Shown: positions 1 to 10,510, counted from the stretch's first letter. The stretch is 64,000 nucleotides of DNA from Chamaelirium japonicum (GCA_947650365.1 OX393557.1:51592472-51656471), one strand, 5' to 3'. A program made the numbers and translations. Notes: generated from the sequence alone by a model not told the origin.

Positions 1-170
1 CAGGAGAGAACTCAGAGAAGGAAGGAGAAGAGGATGAAGTAGGAGCAGAGGAACGAGAGGAAGAAGAGAAACAGGAAAAAAAAAATCACTGTTTTATGCT
101 CACTGTTTTATGTAGAAGCTGAAAAACAAATCCACAATTTTTAGTTTTTTAAATCCATAAACAGGAATCA

Positions 171-500
171 GTCCTCTTCCTTCTCTTCTTCCTCTCATTC
201 CTCTGCTCATGCTTCATCATCTTCTCCTTCCTCCTCTCCTGTTAAAAAAAAACAAAAAAAGTGTTAGTTTTTTTTAAGAATGTTTTTTTTTTTTGAAGAA
301 TTTTTGTTTTTGAATGCAAAAACATGAATCAGTCATGACTGATTCATGTTTTTGCATTCAAAAACAAAAATTCTTCAAAAAAAAAAACATTCTTAAAAAA
401 AACTAACACTTTTTTTGTTTTTTTTTAACAGGAGAGGAGGAAGGAGAAGATGATGAAGTATGAGCAGAGGAATGAGAGGAAGAAGAGAAGGAAGAGAATC
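171..500. repeat. Long near-perfect inverted repeat (foldback element)
   Basis: The two arms, about 165 bp each, meet at a central palindrome at 331-340 with no loop. Position p pairs with about 671-p; the inner 80 bp of each arm is almost perfect and the outer purine/pyrimidine-rich part is slightly diverged. A third, direct copy of the outer arm lies at 1-90. A transcript would fold into one long hairpin, so the locus could be a foldback MITE or a small-RNA source. No clear target-site duplication was found and no protein is encoded. Confidence 0.85.
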
Positions 501-540
501 AGAAAAAAGAAAAAAAAAGGAGAAATGAGAGGAAGAGAAA

Positions 541-700
541 GGAGTACCTGTGGTGAGGTCGGCGGTGAGATTGGCAGTGAGGTCGGCGGCGAGTTCGGCA
601 GTGAGGTCGGCGGCGAGGGTCGGAAGATCGCGGTGAGGTCGGCCGCTAGGGTTTCAGCCCTCGTCGCCTCGATCTCGCGCAGAACAGAGGCCGGGCGGGT
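541..700. repeat. GC-rich minisatellite (GTGAGGTCGGCGG-type units)
   Basis: Short imperfect units of about 12-18 bp containing GAGGTCGGCGGCGAG run from 541 to about 640. They are followed by a GC-rich stretch that on the minus strand contains AAACCCTAG, a motif common in plant 5' leaders. The open frame over this purine-rich DNA (450-716) is low complexity and is not called as a gene. Confidence 0.5.
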
Positions 701-717
701 GGGGGTATTTAGTTAGG

Positions 718-905
718 GTCAGGTCGGGTCGGGTTGGGTACAAAAATTAAAAAAAATAATGTTCAGTCCATCCGAGTCCGGCCCGTGTCCAGCCCGTGTC
801 CGGCCCGTGTCCGAAGCCCAAATCCCCTTAAACCGTTTTGGACCATGTCGGACCGTGTCGGACACGTGTCCGGGCCGTGTCCGTGTCCGACACGGGTGCG
901 GGTGG
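718..905. repeat. Array of CCGGCCCGTGTC-like subterminal repeats
   Basis: Degenerate 10-12-bp motifs (CGGCCCGTGTC and its complement) are packed between GGTCGGGTCGGG at the left and a reverse-complement copy at the right. This is the same style as the subterminal arrays of the hAT elements elsewhere in the window, so it is probably the remains of one. The stretch 906-1496 shows no gene or recognisable element. Confidence 0.45.
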
Positions 906-1496
906 GCTGATGAAGTGTCCGTGCTTCCCAGAGAATAACTATCTAGCCACGATAACAAGTATCAACTAGCAGAGTATTTGGGGTCAATCATGCTGGGGCT
1001 AGCCAATGTTAGGGTTAAAAATCCAATGCACTATCTAAGTGAACAATCAGTCTTGGTTAGGTCAGGTTAGGCAAAAATGTGGAACCGTGGTTCAAGCAAA
1101 TACTAAACCTAGGCATCAGACAGAGTAAACTATTCAAATCCAATGGAGATTGACATCGGTTGTAAGATGATAGCAGTGTTGTCAAGGCATATCATAGGCT
1201 GTCACCCAAGTATTTTCAGACGAACTGGCTAGTCAGAAGAGACCTAAGCAGGCAATAATTAACCACCACCCCACAACGAACCTCTTGAGCTCAAGCCTGT
1301 GCGCACTGTTTTTTAAAGAGAAACAGAAGAGTCACAGGCAACCATCGGCAAGCTCCAATGACATCAGGTTTTATTTTATTTGTCAGAAAGATTACAAAAA
1401 AGCATCCTTTTATTCCTGTTTTATTGCTAGCAAGTATGACTTGCATACTCTGTAGCTCAGCCATTCTCAAATATGATTTGGCAATAGCAGTGGCCG

Positions 1497-1978
1497 CCAA
1501 CCTACTTGGAAGGAAGTAGTTTCTTCTTTTCTTATTTGTTGCAATATCTCCTCCCTCCCTGCCCCCCTCTTTGTGATCATTTTCTATACTCCTCTGTAAT
1601 CAATTATTTGACTACCCCTCTAGTTCTATCCATTTCTCTTAATCTCTATCTCAGTTCCTCATAATATAGATTGTTTGGGGTTTTCGCCCTATTTTATTGC
1701 TTTGTCTTTCTCATAACAATAGGTACATGGAGGCCTCTAATCTCCTCATTATCAAGGTTCTACTTTCAATTTGAACAATATTTCAACATTGTAGGATATG
1801 AAAATAAGGCATGGAAATATTTCGCATTGTGTAAATATTGTACTCTTACAGAAACAATCAAACTATAATTAAATGACAATTTTCAACGAAACCATGGGCA
1901 TTGATAAATCAAATATAAATACACTTTGTAACACTAAATTACATTACTACACAATCTAGGGGTGTGGAGCTCCACATA
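1497..1978. repeat. Tandem duplication, copy 1
   Basis: About 480 bp beginning CCAACCTACTTGGAAGGAAG and ending GGAGCTCCACATA recur at 3318-3835 in the same orientation with moderate divergence and small indels. It is AT-rich with no convincing reading frame. A hAT element sits at its right edge. Confidence 0.75.
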
Positions 1979-2120
1979 TAGGGATGGCAATTCTGGACTC
2001 GACACGGCAGACCTGACACGACCCGACAGCAAGTTAGCGGGTCTAGGTCTGGGTTAAACGGGTTTGTGTCGTAAATGGGTCGACAATATAGACTCGTTTA
2101 ATAAACGGGTCGGGTCCGGG

Positions 2121-2947
2121 CATAGTTGTCAACGCGCAGTGAGGCGCGCGCCTCAGGCGCGCCTCAAGGCGATTCAGCCATATGCGCCTCAGGCGCTTCC
2201 TAATGAGGCGAGCACAGCAAGACGTGGCTCAGGCGCGCCTTTCAACGCCTCATGAACCAGGCGCAGGGCGGACAGGGCGCGCGCCTTACTGTGTTTGTTT
2301 TTTTTTCTAGTTTTTTTTTCAATTTTTTTTTACCGGTTTGTTGAAGAAGAAGCGCCTTTTGGAGATGCGGATGGTCATGCCAATCAAGATGATGTGGAGG
2401 GTTTATTTGATGATGATGATGAGTGATTGTGTGGTTTTATTAATTATTTCCTTTGTTTTTTTTTTCGAGCGTGTCCTCTATTTTTTAGTACTTGTACTTC
2501 TTGATCTATTTAAATGGTTTAACTGTTTAAAAATTAAGACAATGTTAACTTATCATGGTTCATGGATGATTTTGTTACTCATTGGTTATGAGTTCTCACT
2601 TATCAATTATCACTTATGAGTAATGTATCCCTTCATTTTATGAATATGATGTTGGCATGTTGCCTATAATAAATTGTTCATTTGATGACCACACTAATTA
2701 TGACTTATGAGTTAGTGTATACCTTGTGGCTTGCATTGATTTAGTTGAATAATGGTCATATTTTTTTTTCATAAAATATATCTTTTTCATGAATTTTAGA
2801 ATTTTTTGACAATTATTATTAAATTTTAAAGCAAATTATATTTTTTTGTGCCTTACACACTAAGGCGTGCGCCTTATTTGCGCCTTGCGCCTCAGGCTCT
2901 AGCGGCCCCTTGCGCCTCAGGCGCGCCTCGTCGCCTTGACAACACTG
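2121..2947. mobile_element. Nested hAT-like element with GCGCCTCAGGCGC arrays
   Basis: It is inserted in the left subterminal array of the outer hAT. The ends read CATAGTTGTCAA and TTGACAACACTG, and the 8-mer GGTCCGGG is duplicated at 2113-2120 and 2948-2955. GCGCCTCAGGCGC-type palindromic repeats fill 2136-2290 and 2860-2935. The centre is AT-rich and starts with a short reading frame ending in an acidic tail. A further right end of this type lies at 4686-4697. Confidence 0.8.
2343..2426 (+). pseudogene. Possible transposase C-terminal remnant in nested hAT-like element
   Basis: This short open stretch reads EEEAPFGDADGHANQ, continues DDVEGLFDDDDE and ends in TGA. It is followed by AT-rich DNA resembling a 3' untranslated region, and then the right subterminal repeats. 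An acidic tail just before the 3' end suits the last codons of a transposase left in a deletion derivative. No catalytic or dimerisation motif is present, so the assignment is inference. Confidence 0.35.
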
Positions 2948-3317
2948 GGTCCGGGTTTAGGATCTGGACACGGTAGACCCGTTTAAAATTTAACGGGTCG
3001 GGTCTACCCGCAATCTTATACTGTAGTATGTAGTACCAGCATGTCTTATCGGGTCGAATCGAGTCAGATTGGTTTGGATCGGGTCAATTGAATAGACCCG
3101 TGTGGTAAACGAGTCTAACAGGTCTTATCGGGTCTACCCGTTTATAAGCGGGTCGGATACGGGGTTTAGCGTCTGTAGTCTCTAAACATGATTAGTTAAA
3201 TGGGTTGGGTTCGGATATAGTGGTTTTGGACATGACCCGAAACTAGACACGAACCCGACCCGACCCATTGCCACCCCTATCCACATAGCATGTATTTCTA
3301 TTTACATTGTGCAGATG

Positions 3318-3835
3318 GTTGCCAACCGACTTGGAAGGAAGTAGTTTCTCTTTTCTTATTTGTTAGGCAATAATCCTTTTCTCTACTCCTCTCTACTTAA
3401 TTATTTGTCTCTCTCCTAGTTCTATCCATTTCTCTTAATCTCCATCTCAGAGTTCCTCATAATATGGATTCTTAGGGGGTATTGGCCCAGTTTTCCTTTG
3501 TCATTCCCATAATGATAGATACATCTAGGCCTCTAATCTCTATCTCATAATCAAGTTTCTAATTCCAATTCCAATCCAAACAATGTTTCAACATTGTAGG
3601 ATATGAAAAAAAAGCGTGGAAATATTTCACACTGTGCAAATATTGTAGTCCTATAGAAACAATAAAACTATTATTAAATGACAATTTTCAATGAAACTAT
3701 GAAAACAATTAAACTATTATTAAATGATAATTTTCAACGAAATAATGGACATTGATAATTCAAGTATAAATACACACTTTGAAACACTAAATTACATTTC
3801 TACATTATCTAGGAGTGTGGAGCTCCACATAACAC
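3318..3835. repeat. Tandem duplication, copy 2
   Basis: This is the second copy of the unit at 1497-1978. It starts CCAACCGACTTGGAAGG and ends GGAGCTCCACATAACACG. It contains no hAT insertion and shows a small internal duplication of AAACTATTATTAAATGA near 3664-3726. Confidence 0.75.
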
Positions 3836-3839
3836 GTAA

Positions 3840-5560
3840 TTTTTCTATTTACATTGAGAAGATAAATAACAGTTTAAAGATAGAACTGATAAAAATATTG
3901 AACAAATAATGGAATCTTGCAATGGAACTCTGGAATCATAAGTCTGACATAAATACCCAATATGAAGCACTTGTAACTTTTCAGTGTGGATCTTCAAGTA
4001 GCATATATTTCTATGCAATGTTGTTCGGTTACATAACAATCTAAGAAATACAACATATCCAAAATTCTAAGTGGTTCCACGAACATTAAAATCTTCTTTT
4101 AATTTTTCAAGACCCCAACAATTTAAAAGGTAGATCTAACAAATTCAGCAATTGATTCGTAGATCTGACAAACTCGCAATTGATAGAAATGATATTTTTA
4201 CACCCTCATGCTATAAATTAAAAAACTGGAGACGATAATTAAAATAAATCGACATTTTACCATTTTTGATGTTTTTTTTGTTCATTTGATCTATCCAAAA
4301 TGTTAAATGGCAGATCTAATACCCCAATACAATTTTCCCAAGAAACATCATGACTAAGAAGATGAATGGGCTGTTTAGAGGGTTTCAGCCAAAATTCCAA
4401 GAATCAAAATTGCTGAAATTTTGGCCGAAATTTCCAAAAAATCAAAACTAATTGGCGGCTTTACCCCAATTTCTGTTTCAAATATTTTTGACGCCCCATG
4501 ACGCTTATGGAGCAATTAATATTCGGCACATCTCATGAAACTTTGCAAAATAGATTGAAGAGGATTTCAAATGTTGTCTAATAAATGTATAATTGTATGT
4601 ATTTAAAAAAGTTCTATGGGCTATCTGTTGGATAGGCCATGCCTCCCCTAAGCATGCTTGCCCGCTTAGGTACCGCCTATCCGGCTTGACGACACTGGGT
4701 GACAAAGCTTGCTAAAAATAACAACCGTACCTAAAATTTTGATCGGGCAACCTTCAAATTCTAGTTTCACGATAAGATTTTAGCTTTTAGTAATTGGAAA
4801 CACAAAAAAGGCAATAATTTTCAGAAGTCATTAGCAACTTGGTGAAGTGATTGCGTAGTAAAATCAGACATCATTAAGCTAATCCTACCTATTTTGATCA
4901 TAACTGCTACAAAAACTAGAACAAATAAGACTCCAAAATGGTCACACCCGCAGGTCAAATTTTACCAGCCCCTTATTCTCTCTCCTATGCAGTAAACAAA
5001 TAATGGGCCACCTTTATAGTGATGGTTTAATAAACACTCAGCCTCATCTCTCTTTAAAAAGTGCATACTCTCATCTCAACTTGAACCATGGAATGTTTCA
5101 AAAATCCTAAAACATAAAGGTCTGTAACTACACCTCACCCCCTAATATTATCTCCCCTTTCTCAATCTTCTCTTTCATCTCATTTCTTTTTTCTTGTCTC
5201 TTGGGTTCACTAAGCTAGCTACTTTTGCTTAGCAAGGCAAATGCAAAAAGCCCTCTTTCTGTGAGGGTTCTCTCCTTTCTTTCTGTGATGGTCAAGAATC
5301 AAGCTGCTTGTAAGGTGAAATCCCCTAGATAAGACAATCCACTCTAACCATGGCTACCAAATGAAAAATAATCAAAGGGGATCCAAAATCATACAAAAAT
5401 TCAAACCCATATTAAAAAAATCCAAAATTTGCGAAGATCCTAGCAAACAAATAAGATGTCAATGGATTACAAGATCCAACCAGAAACTGTTGATCAACAT
5501 TCATACAACCATTCAAACAAATCTAGATCTCAAACATAATCACAAGAACGGCCGGAAAAC
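3840..5560. other. AT-rich DNA with one hAT-like terminus; no gene seen
   Basis: There is no credible exon here. A terminus of the GTTGTCAA family ends at 4686-4697 (TTGACGACACTG), preceded by a short GCTTAGG/CCTAAGC palindromic region at 4630-4680; its left partner is not evident. From 5160 to 5340 the DNA is pyrimidine-rich. If the RPS29 exon at 5585-5646 is part of a working gene, this stretch would be its first intron, but no second RPS29 exon was found down to position 1. Confidence 0.4.
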
Positions 5561-5584
5561 CTAAGCACATGGTGAAACCCTTAC

Positions 5585-5642
5585 CAAGTTCGTGATCCAG
5601 GCCCATAGTTCTTGGGATGCGAGCCCCACACAGCTGAATGCC

Positions 5643-5646
<4 letters not shown>
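5585..5646 (-). CDS. RPS29: Ribosomal protein S29 (eS29), first coding exon only
   Basis: Reading the minus strand from the ATG at 5646 gives MGHSAVWGSHPKNYGPGSRT plus two bases. This is the strongly conserved start of 40S ribosomal protein S29 (uS14/eS29 type), a roughly 56-residue zinc-binding protein of the small ribosomal subunit. The exon ends in a canonical donor (ACTTG then GTAAGG), matching the family's split before the first zinc cysteine. Upstream on the minus strand are a GA-repeat leader, the AAACCCTAG-type motif GTTTGCGCCGTG region, and a TATA box. The remaining exons with the CxxC zinc pairs were not found between 1 and 5584. The gene therefore either continues beyond the window through a very long intron or this is an orphan 5' piece. 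A Helitron-like 3' end lies 324 bp upstream of the ATG. Confidence 0.8.

Positions 5647-5690
<44 letters not shown>
5647..5690. repeat. (CT)n microsatellite in RPS29 5' leader
   Basis: A pure CT run of about 44 bp lies directly upstream of the RPS29 start codon and reads as GA on the gene strand. Several long serine/leucine or glutamate/arginine frames across it are artefacts of the repeat. Confidence 0.95.
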
Positions 5691-5691
<1 letters not shown>

Positions 5692-5768
5692 AACACGGCG
5701 CAAACCCTAGAAAATCTCAAAGACTCGGACGACGAAGCAGGAGACCCCGAACGGCTGCCGAGATCAGC

Positions 5769-5775
5769 ATTTATA
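5769..5775 (-). promoter_or_regulatory. TATA box for RPS29
   Basis: The minus strand reads CCTATAAATGC about 125 bp upstream of the RPS29 ATG. That leaves a leader of roughly 90-95 bp containing TTTTCTAGGGTTTGCG and the GA repeat, a typical plant ribosomal-protein promoter layout. The call rests on position and motif only. Confidence 0.6.
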
Positions 5776-5969
5776 GGAGGAGACTTCGAAACCCTAACGT
5801 TGGAAAAAAAAATAGAGGTAAATTCTAATCACAGCCGTCCGTTGCACCTAAGATCCGACCAGTGAATCGCGCTCACGTCAATCGGGCTGACCATTCGATA
5901 AAAACTAATTGCACGAAACTTTTCAGCTTTATCGAATCTGATCCTGTCATCCGGTGCCCTGTTCAACAA

Positions 5970-6090
5970 CTAGTGCATACTGTGCATGTCCGTATCTATC
6001 CGTGCTGCAGCAAAGGTCTTCAGCGGCAACACATCTATCGGCAAAGCAGCAGGTCGTCTTCGGCGGCAACACACCTATCGGCATTGTATG
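5970..6090 (-). mobile_element. Degenerate Helitron 3' end
   Basis: On the minus strand the segment ends GCACTAGT, giving a CTAG terminus at 5970-5973. It also shares with the large Helitron end at 52439 the block CTTCGGCGGCAACACACCTA (here near 6059-6078) and a GCTGCAGCACGG/TCCGTGCTGCAGC region where the terminal hairpin should be. The hairpin itself is degraded and the 5' end is not identified. Confidence 0.45.
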
Positions 6091-6181
6091 TAAGTGAATA
6101 AAAACATACATACTTTCATGTTCCAAGTGTGTGCATGAGAGAGAAAGAGATAAAGAAATCGTTTATCTCCACAAACAATCT

Positions 6182-6345
6182 TATAGCAATTAGTACAACA
6201 GTGAAATCTCTTTATAACAATTTATAACAACAGTGAAGCCTCTTATAACAGTAGTGTCTGTTGTTACAACAATGAAGCCTCTTATAACTGTTGGTACAAC
6301 AGGAATATCTCTTATAGCAGTTGGTAACACAATACATATAGAGAA
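6182..6345. repeat. Minisatellite, about five 30-39-bp units
   Basis: The units share the core ACAACAGTGAAGCCTCTTAT and variants of it; one has an extra GTGTCTGTTG insertion. The array follows the degenerate Helitron end and encodes nothing. Confidence 0.7.
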
Positions 6346-6409
6346 CAGCTACAAAACAGATATTCTTTGAGGTTCATATTTCAAAGCCATACATAAACCT
6401 TGTGTATTG

Positions 6410-7479
6410 TTTCTAAAAAAAATACAATATAAAGGTGGCGATCATCTCTCTCTAACCGCACACTCTACCTCTCTCTTGAGCCCGCATCACAGCCGTCCAT
6501 TTTTTTTTCTTCTCTCGGACTGCAGCTCTCATCACAACCATCTCTCATTCTCTCAATCTCGAGCCAGCTGTACCCAACTCCAAGGCTCCAAGTCGCACGA
6601 CCATCGAGATCCCTTTCTCTCTAACTCCCGATCAACTCTCTTTTTCTCTCCCTCTCTCTCCTTATGGACGTCATTTCATGTATGATTTTCAGAGAATTAA
6701 TCCGGTTCTCGATACAGTCAACTCAAAAAGATCATAACGAAGCGGTGGATATCATTACATCGAGTTCATGGAGTATACATTGCACGAATGTAGCACAGTA
6801 TGAAGGGTGGACGTGAAAGCCAATTGATAGATATGGAGAAGAGCTCGTTGCACTCAATCGATGCAAAGTGGACTTCAATCATCATAGCAAATGGGATGTG
6901 AATGAAAACCCTCACCTCACCTAGACCGCCACATTTTCTCTCCTTGTCTCTCCCTACAAACTTAGTTCAACCATCCAATGACCTCACTATTGAAAATCCA
7001 TGCATGTATTCACCCAAAACAAATCCATGCATGCACATCCCAACCATCCACGCCTCCGGCCACGCAAAACCCATTTCAACCGTTCAAACACCCTTGCACG
7101 ATGACAACCATGCAACATGCATGCATGCACTGACTCGCTCAACGATTATTTCTCTTTCTAAAATTCTTGCGCGATCACAGCTAGACCCGACGACACCCAT
7201 CAATCTCTCTCTTCTCTCTTTCTATCTCTACTCTCTATCACATGCTTAAATATCAGTCGTTCATGTCACCTCATTCCCATACAAAAGCCATGCATGTGCA
7301 CTAACATACCCATCAACCCAACTTGTACCCGTGCTCTTCCTTTTTCTCTTATTTTCTATCTTTTTCTCTCTTTACTAAACTACCCAAATTCTAAACCAAC
7401 TACAACCATCCCTCAATAACCCTCTATCAATCCCAGCCGTCCAGTTCAAAACCCATGCATGCAGCACCCCTCTCCTACA

Positions 7480-7526
<47 letters not shown>

Positions 7527-8115
7527 TTTCTCTCTCTAAGTTTGAAACCAAACAAAAATCCCCTATGATTCTCTCTTGAGATATCTTTCCATAACTTCTC
7601 ACTCCCTCTAAAACCCAGTTCTCTTTACATGCAGCTGATCCCAGCCATCTAAAACCCAGATCGCAGCCCTCTCTCTCTCTCTCTCTCCCCCCTATTTTTC
7701 CCACGACCCCCCCATAATTCTCTTTATCTCTCTTAATTATCTTTCCATATGCAGTCTCCTCTCTCTCTAAACCTCATCGCAAACGTCCCTTACACCCAGC
7801 TGTCCTTACCTGGCAATCTCTTCCCTTCTTTCTCTCCATTCCTCTCTATTGAGCCAGCTGGAATTGAAATCGCAACAACCCCGTCATGATCTTTGTTTCT
7901 CTCTGTAACCAACACCTGTCAGATTCTCTCTCTCGATTTCTATTCCCTTATCTGACCTACTCGATCTCATCTGATTCCAATCGCGAACCTCTTACTTTCC
8001 CTTTCCATCTCTCTCTTTCTCTCCCTATTGAGATGGGGGGAAGAGAGAGAGAGAGAGAGGAGAGAGAGAGATTGTGGGAAGAGAAAGTCAAGTCAGTAGT
8101 TTTTTTTGTCTAATC
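6410..8115. repeat. Pyrimidine-rich low-complexity region with CT microsatellites
   Basis: CTCTCTCT-rich blocks alternate with recurring CAGCCGTCCA/CAACCATCCA phrases. The longest pure CT run is about 7486-7525, with smaller ones near 7670-7690 and 7757, and a GA tract at 8044-8072. The TGCATGCATG motif recurs at 6994-7140 and 7455. Many open frames cross it, but all are rich in Ser, Leu and Pro from the repeat and lack start or splice context. I see no gene. Confidence 0.7.
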
Positions 8116-8139
8116 AGCATTTGGTTTCGTTTTGTCTAG

Positions 8140-8370
8140 TCAGCATGTAGACCGTCACCCCTTGTTATATAGATCTCCCTTCGTTCCTCCAATAGCCGGC
8201 TCTGACCGCCACCTCATCCTTCCGGATTCCTTCTTATGCCCTTCCAACAGTCGGTCGAAGGTTCTTACAAGCCATCGTCCGCCTCCTGCAGCCATCCAGC
8301 ACCTCCACGCCATGTACGCCTACGGCCCCAACAACTCCAACGACCACCATCAATCACCAAGGTTAGCTAT
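8140..8370 (+). other. GC-rich exon-like segment of unknown origin
   Basis: A GC-rich open stretch ends in a good donor (CACCAAG then GTTAGC). One frame reads RPPPAAIQHLHAMYAYGP and then NNSNDHHQSP, a composition more protein-like than the surrounding repeats. There is no ATG in frame, only a TTG. I do not recognise the family. It could be a captured exon or chance. Confidence 0.2.
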
Positions 8371-8810
8371 GTAATTTTCAAATACTGTAACTATCATATG
8401 TTCACTCCAAATCATAGTTCTATAGGATCTGATATATTTTCTATAAAATCATTTCTACCAGTATCAACTCCTAAGAATTCCACAAAGCATATATGCATAA
8501 ATCCATATCTTTTTGTATTTTATAATGAGAAAGATATTGATCAAGAGACAAGCAGCCACTAAAACTCGGACCGACTCAGTCGAATAACTTTATTGAGGCG
8601 AGTTGTTTGGCCGAGTTGGGATAAAACTTATTCCTGTTGTTAGACTCAGCTGACTTTTGAGTCAAATCCGAAGTTTCGAGTTTTTGAACATTGCATGCAA
8701 CCATTAAAACGCACGTTAGTTAATTGAAGCTGGTAGACAGATAAAAAAAAGTATGTACACTTTCCGCTAGAAAACCGACATAAACTTAATGGTCATGAGA
8801 TATACAGTTA
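8371..8810. other. AT-rich spacer with a small GAGTCGA-rich element remnant
   Basis: Near 8556-8692, CTCGGACCGACTCAGTCGA at the left and TTTCGAGTTTTTGAACATTG at the right resemble the ends of a small terminal-repeat element with GACTCAG subterminal motifs. No convincing target duplication was found. There is nothing else here. Confidence 0.25.
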
Positions 8811-9635
8811 TGTGGCACAATGACCCCTCTTCTAGCCTTAAACCACATATATAAACATAAACATGTATGCTCTTGCTCTCCTCATCCACTCCACTATGTT
8901 CAAATCTTATATTATGATTTTTTTTTTATCTCTGGTAGAACATCGTGCATAGCATACACTTTAGAATACGGAATGGTTGTCTAGCAGATCGAAGTTTTTT
9001 ATTCCACCCAGTTGCAAAGAAACGATGTACATTATTCAGTCACCTCTATCTAAATATTTCATGTGAACAACCATTCGGCCATCTATACTAGAGATTGAAA
9101 TTGTGGATATCTGCTCCATCCTACATTGTTACTTGACAACGCAATCGGTCACCATACCTCTAATGCTCTCAACCCCCACATCACAACAGTCCGTTGCATC
9201 TATCACAGCTCTTTGTTGCACCCATATCCGAGAGGTGAATCGCACACCACACTAACCGACAAGCAAAGAGTCGACGATTGCCCCTTTGCCTGCCAGTTGG
9301 GGTGGAGTGTGATTCATGACCGGGTATGGGTGCAACGGAGGTCGGTGATGTTGTGCGACGCAGTGGCCCCTCCTATCACCTTTAACCAAAAAGAAAAAAA
9401 GATAAACCATTATGTTCTTGTTCACCTCATCCACCCCTCCTCTGTTCAAGTCTTAGATTACAAATTTTTAATCTTCAGTGAACATCATGGGTAACATATA
9501 ATTTATAATCTTAGTGCTATATTCGGCGGACCAACGTTTTTGACTCCACTACAGCTGCAACGAACGAGGTATATTATTCAATCATCTTTATTTAGACCTT
9601 CCATGTGAACAACCATTCAACTATATATGTTATTT
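8810..9635. repeat. Diverged tandem duplication (about 545-bp period) with internal hairpin
   Basis: Blocks 8810-9090 and 9355-9635 align in the same orientation through phrases such as CATGTGAACAACCATTC and CTCATCCAC. Between them, 9188-9253 and 9300-9363 form an imperfect inverted repeat around GTTGCACCCATA/TATGGGTGCAAC. The frame 9126-9494 is a by-product of this structure. Confidence 0.6.
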
Positions 9636-9889
9636 TTAGAATTTAAGTATTCAATATTCCTTCAAGATCATCGTTTATTTCTTTGGATTTAAAGTTGTTT
9701 CTACCATGAGGGGATTTTGATTCATATATTATTCAGAATGTCCTTCATACATTATTTTGTATATCAAATTTTATCTTTGTAAATTGTTTCATATATTAAA
9801 CATGTTCTAATATGACTAAGCATGATGTATCTTAAAAACAATCACCATGTATTTACCTAGTTTTAATCACTTTGTCCGTTAAAGACATT
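9636..9889. other. AT-rich spacer, nothing recognised
   Basis: This is AT-rich DNA with no reading frame, terminal repeat or motif that I can support. Confidence 0.5.
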
Positions 9890-10510
9890 GACAGAAAATA
9901 ATTGAAAGGTTGCATTCTCAAATCTATACTTTTATATTAAGCCGGAATGAAAATGAAATTAAAATAATTTTGTAAAATCATCAAGAATCCATGAAGATGT
10001 AAAAGAAAAAGTTTCCTATACAACTTTATTTAAATGATAGAATTTAAAAATCAGAAAATAAAAAAATGTTTTGCCTAACGCAAAAGCTATTCTTCAGTAA
10101 TTTCTTACCTGATTCGACACTGAGATGGTGTCCTGAATTTCTGATATATATCCACAATCTATATGATCGGTGAAGCAGAGATCCAATCAGTCTTGACAAA
10201 GAAGATCTGAGAGTAAAACCCATAATAAACATGCAAATACTTGGCTAACTTAGTAAGTTTTTTTTAACAAAAAGTGGTGGACGGTGGATGGTAGCGATGG
10301 ACAGGCGACTCCAGTGACGGACAATAGAGAAAGATATCGGGCAGCAAGTAGTCATTGGGGAGGTGGATGATGACTACTAGTTGGATGCGGTTGTGGCAAA
10401 TGATGATTATGACGGGTAGGCGGCAGTGGGTGACTATGGAGAACGTTCGTGACGAGGGATTACAGTGGATGATGGGCTGACGACGACGAGGTGGTTGCGG
10501 TGCCAATGCT
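9890..10510. repeat. 620-bp direct repeat, copy 1
   Basis: The sequence from GACAGAAAATAATTG to GGTGCCAATGCT recurs at 11682-12301 with only scattered differences, about 97% identical by eye. The right third is GC-rich GATGG/CGGTGG. It contains an exon-like stretch on the minus strand. The ends are not TG...CA and lack primer-site or polypurine signals, so these are not LTRs. Confidence 0.9.
10105..10210 (-). other. Exon-like segment inside the 620-bp repeat, family unknown
   Basis: On the minus strand TTTTACTCTCAG precedes an open stretch reading SLSRLIGSLLHRSYRLWIY and continuing IRNSGHHLSVESG, which ends at a canonical donor (GAATCAG then GTAAGAAATT). Both splice-like borders and the frame are kept in the second copy (about 11905-12005). 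I do not recognise the peptide. It may be a fragment of a host gene caught in the duplication. Confidence 0.25.

Larger units (their letters stand above)
1979..3279. mobile_element. Non-autonomous hAT element with perfect 8-bp TSD
   Basis: The terminal inverted repeats read TAGGGATGGCAAT at the left and ATTGCCACCCCTA at the right. The flanks are the identical 8-mer TCCACATA (1971-1978 and 3280-3287), the target-site length expected for hAT transposition. The subterminal zones are dense arrays of GGGTCGGGT and CGGGTCTACC motifs. It carries another element at 2121-2947 and no transposase of its own. A truncated relative lies at 37311-37721. Confidence 0.9.

Noticed and set aside
5523-5865. Overlapping Ser/Leu-rich and Glu/Arg-rich frames
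   Set aside because: They are created by the CT repeat. The real signal here is the RPS29 exon on the minus strand.
6407-8113. Several frames of 75-115 codons in the CT-rich region
   Set aside because: Low-complexity translation of pyrimidine repeats on either strand. No conserved motif and no splice structure.
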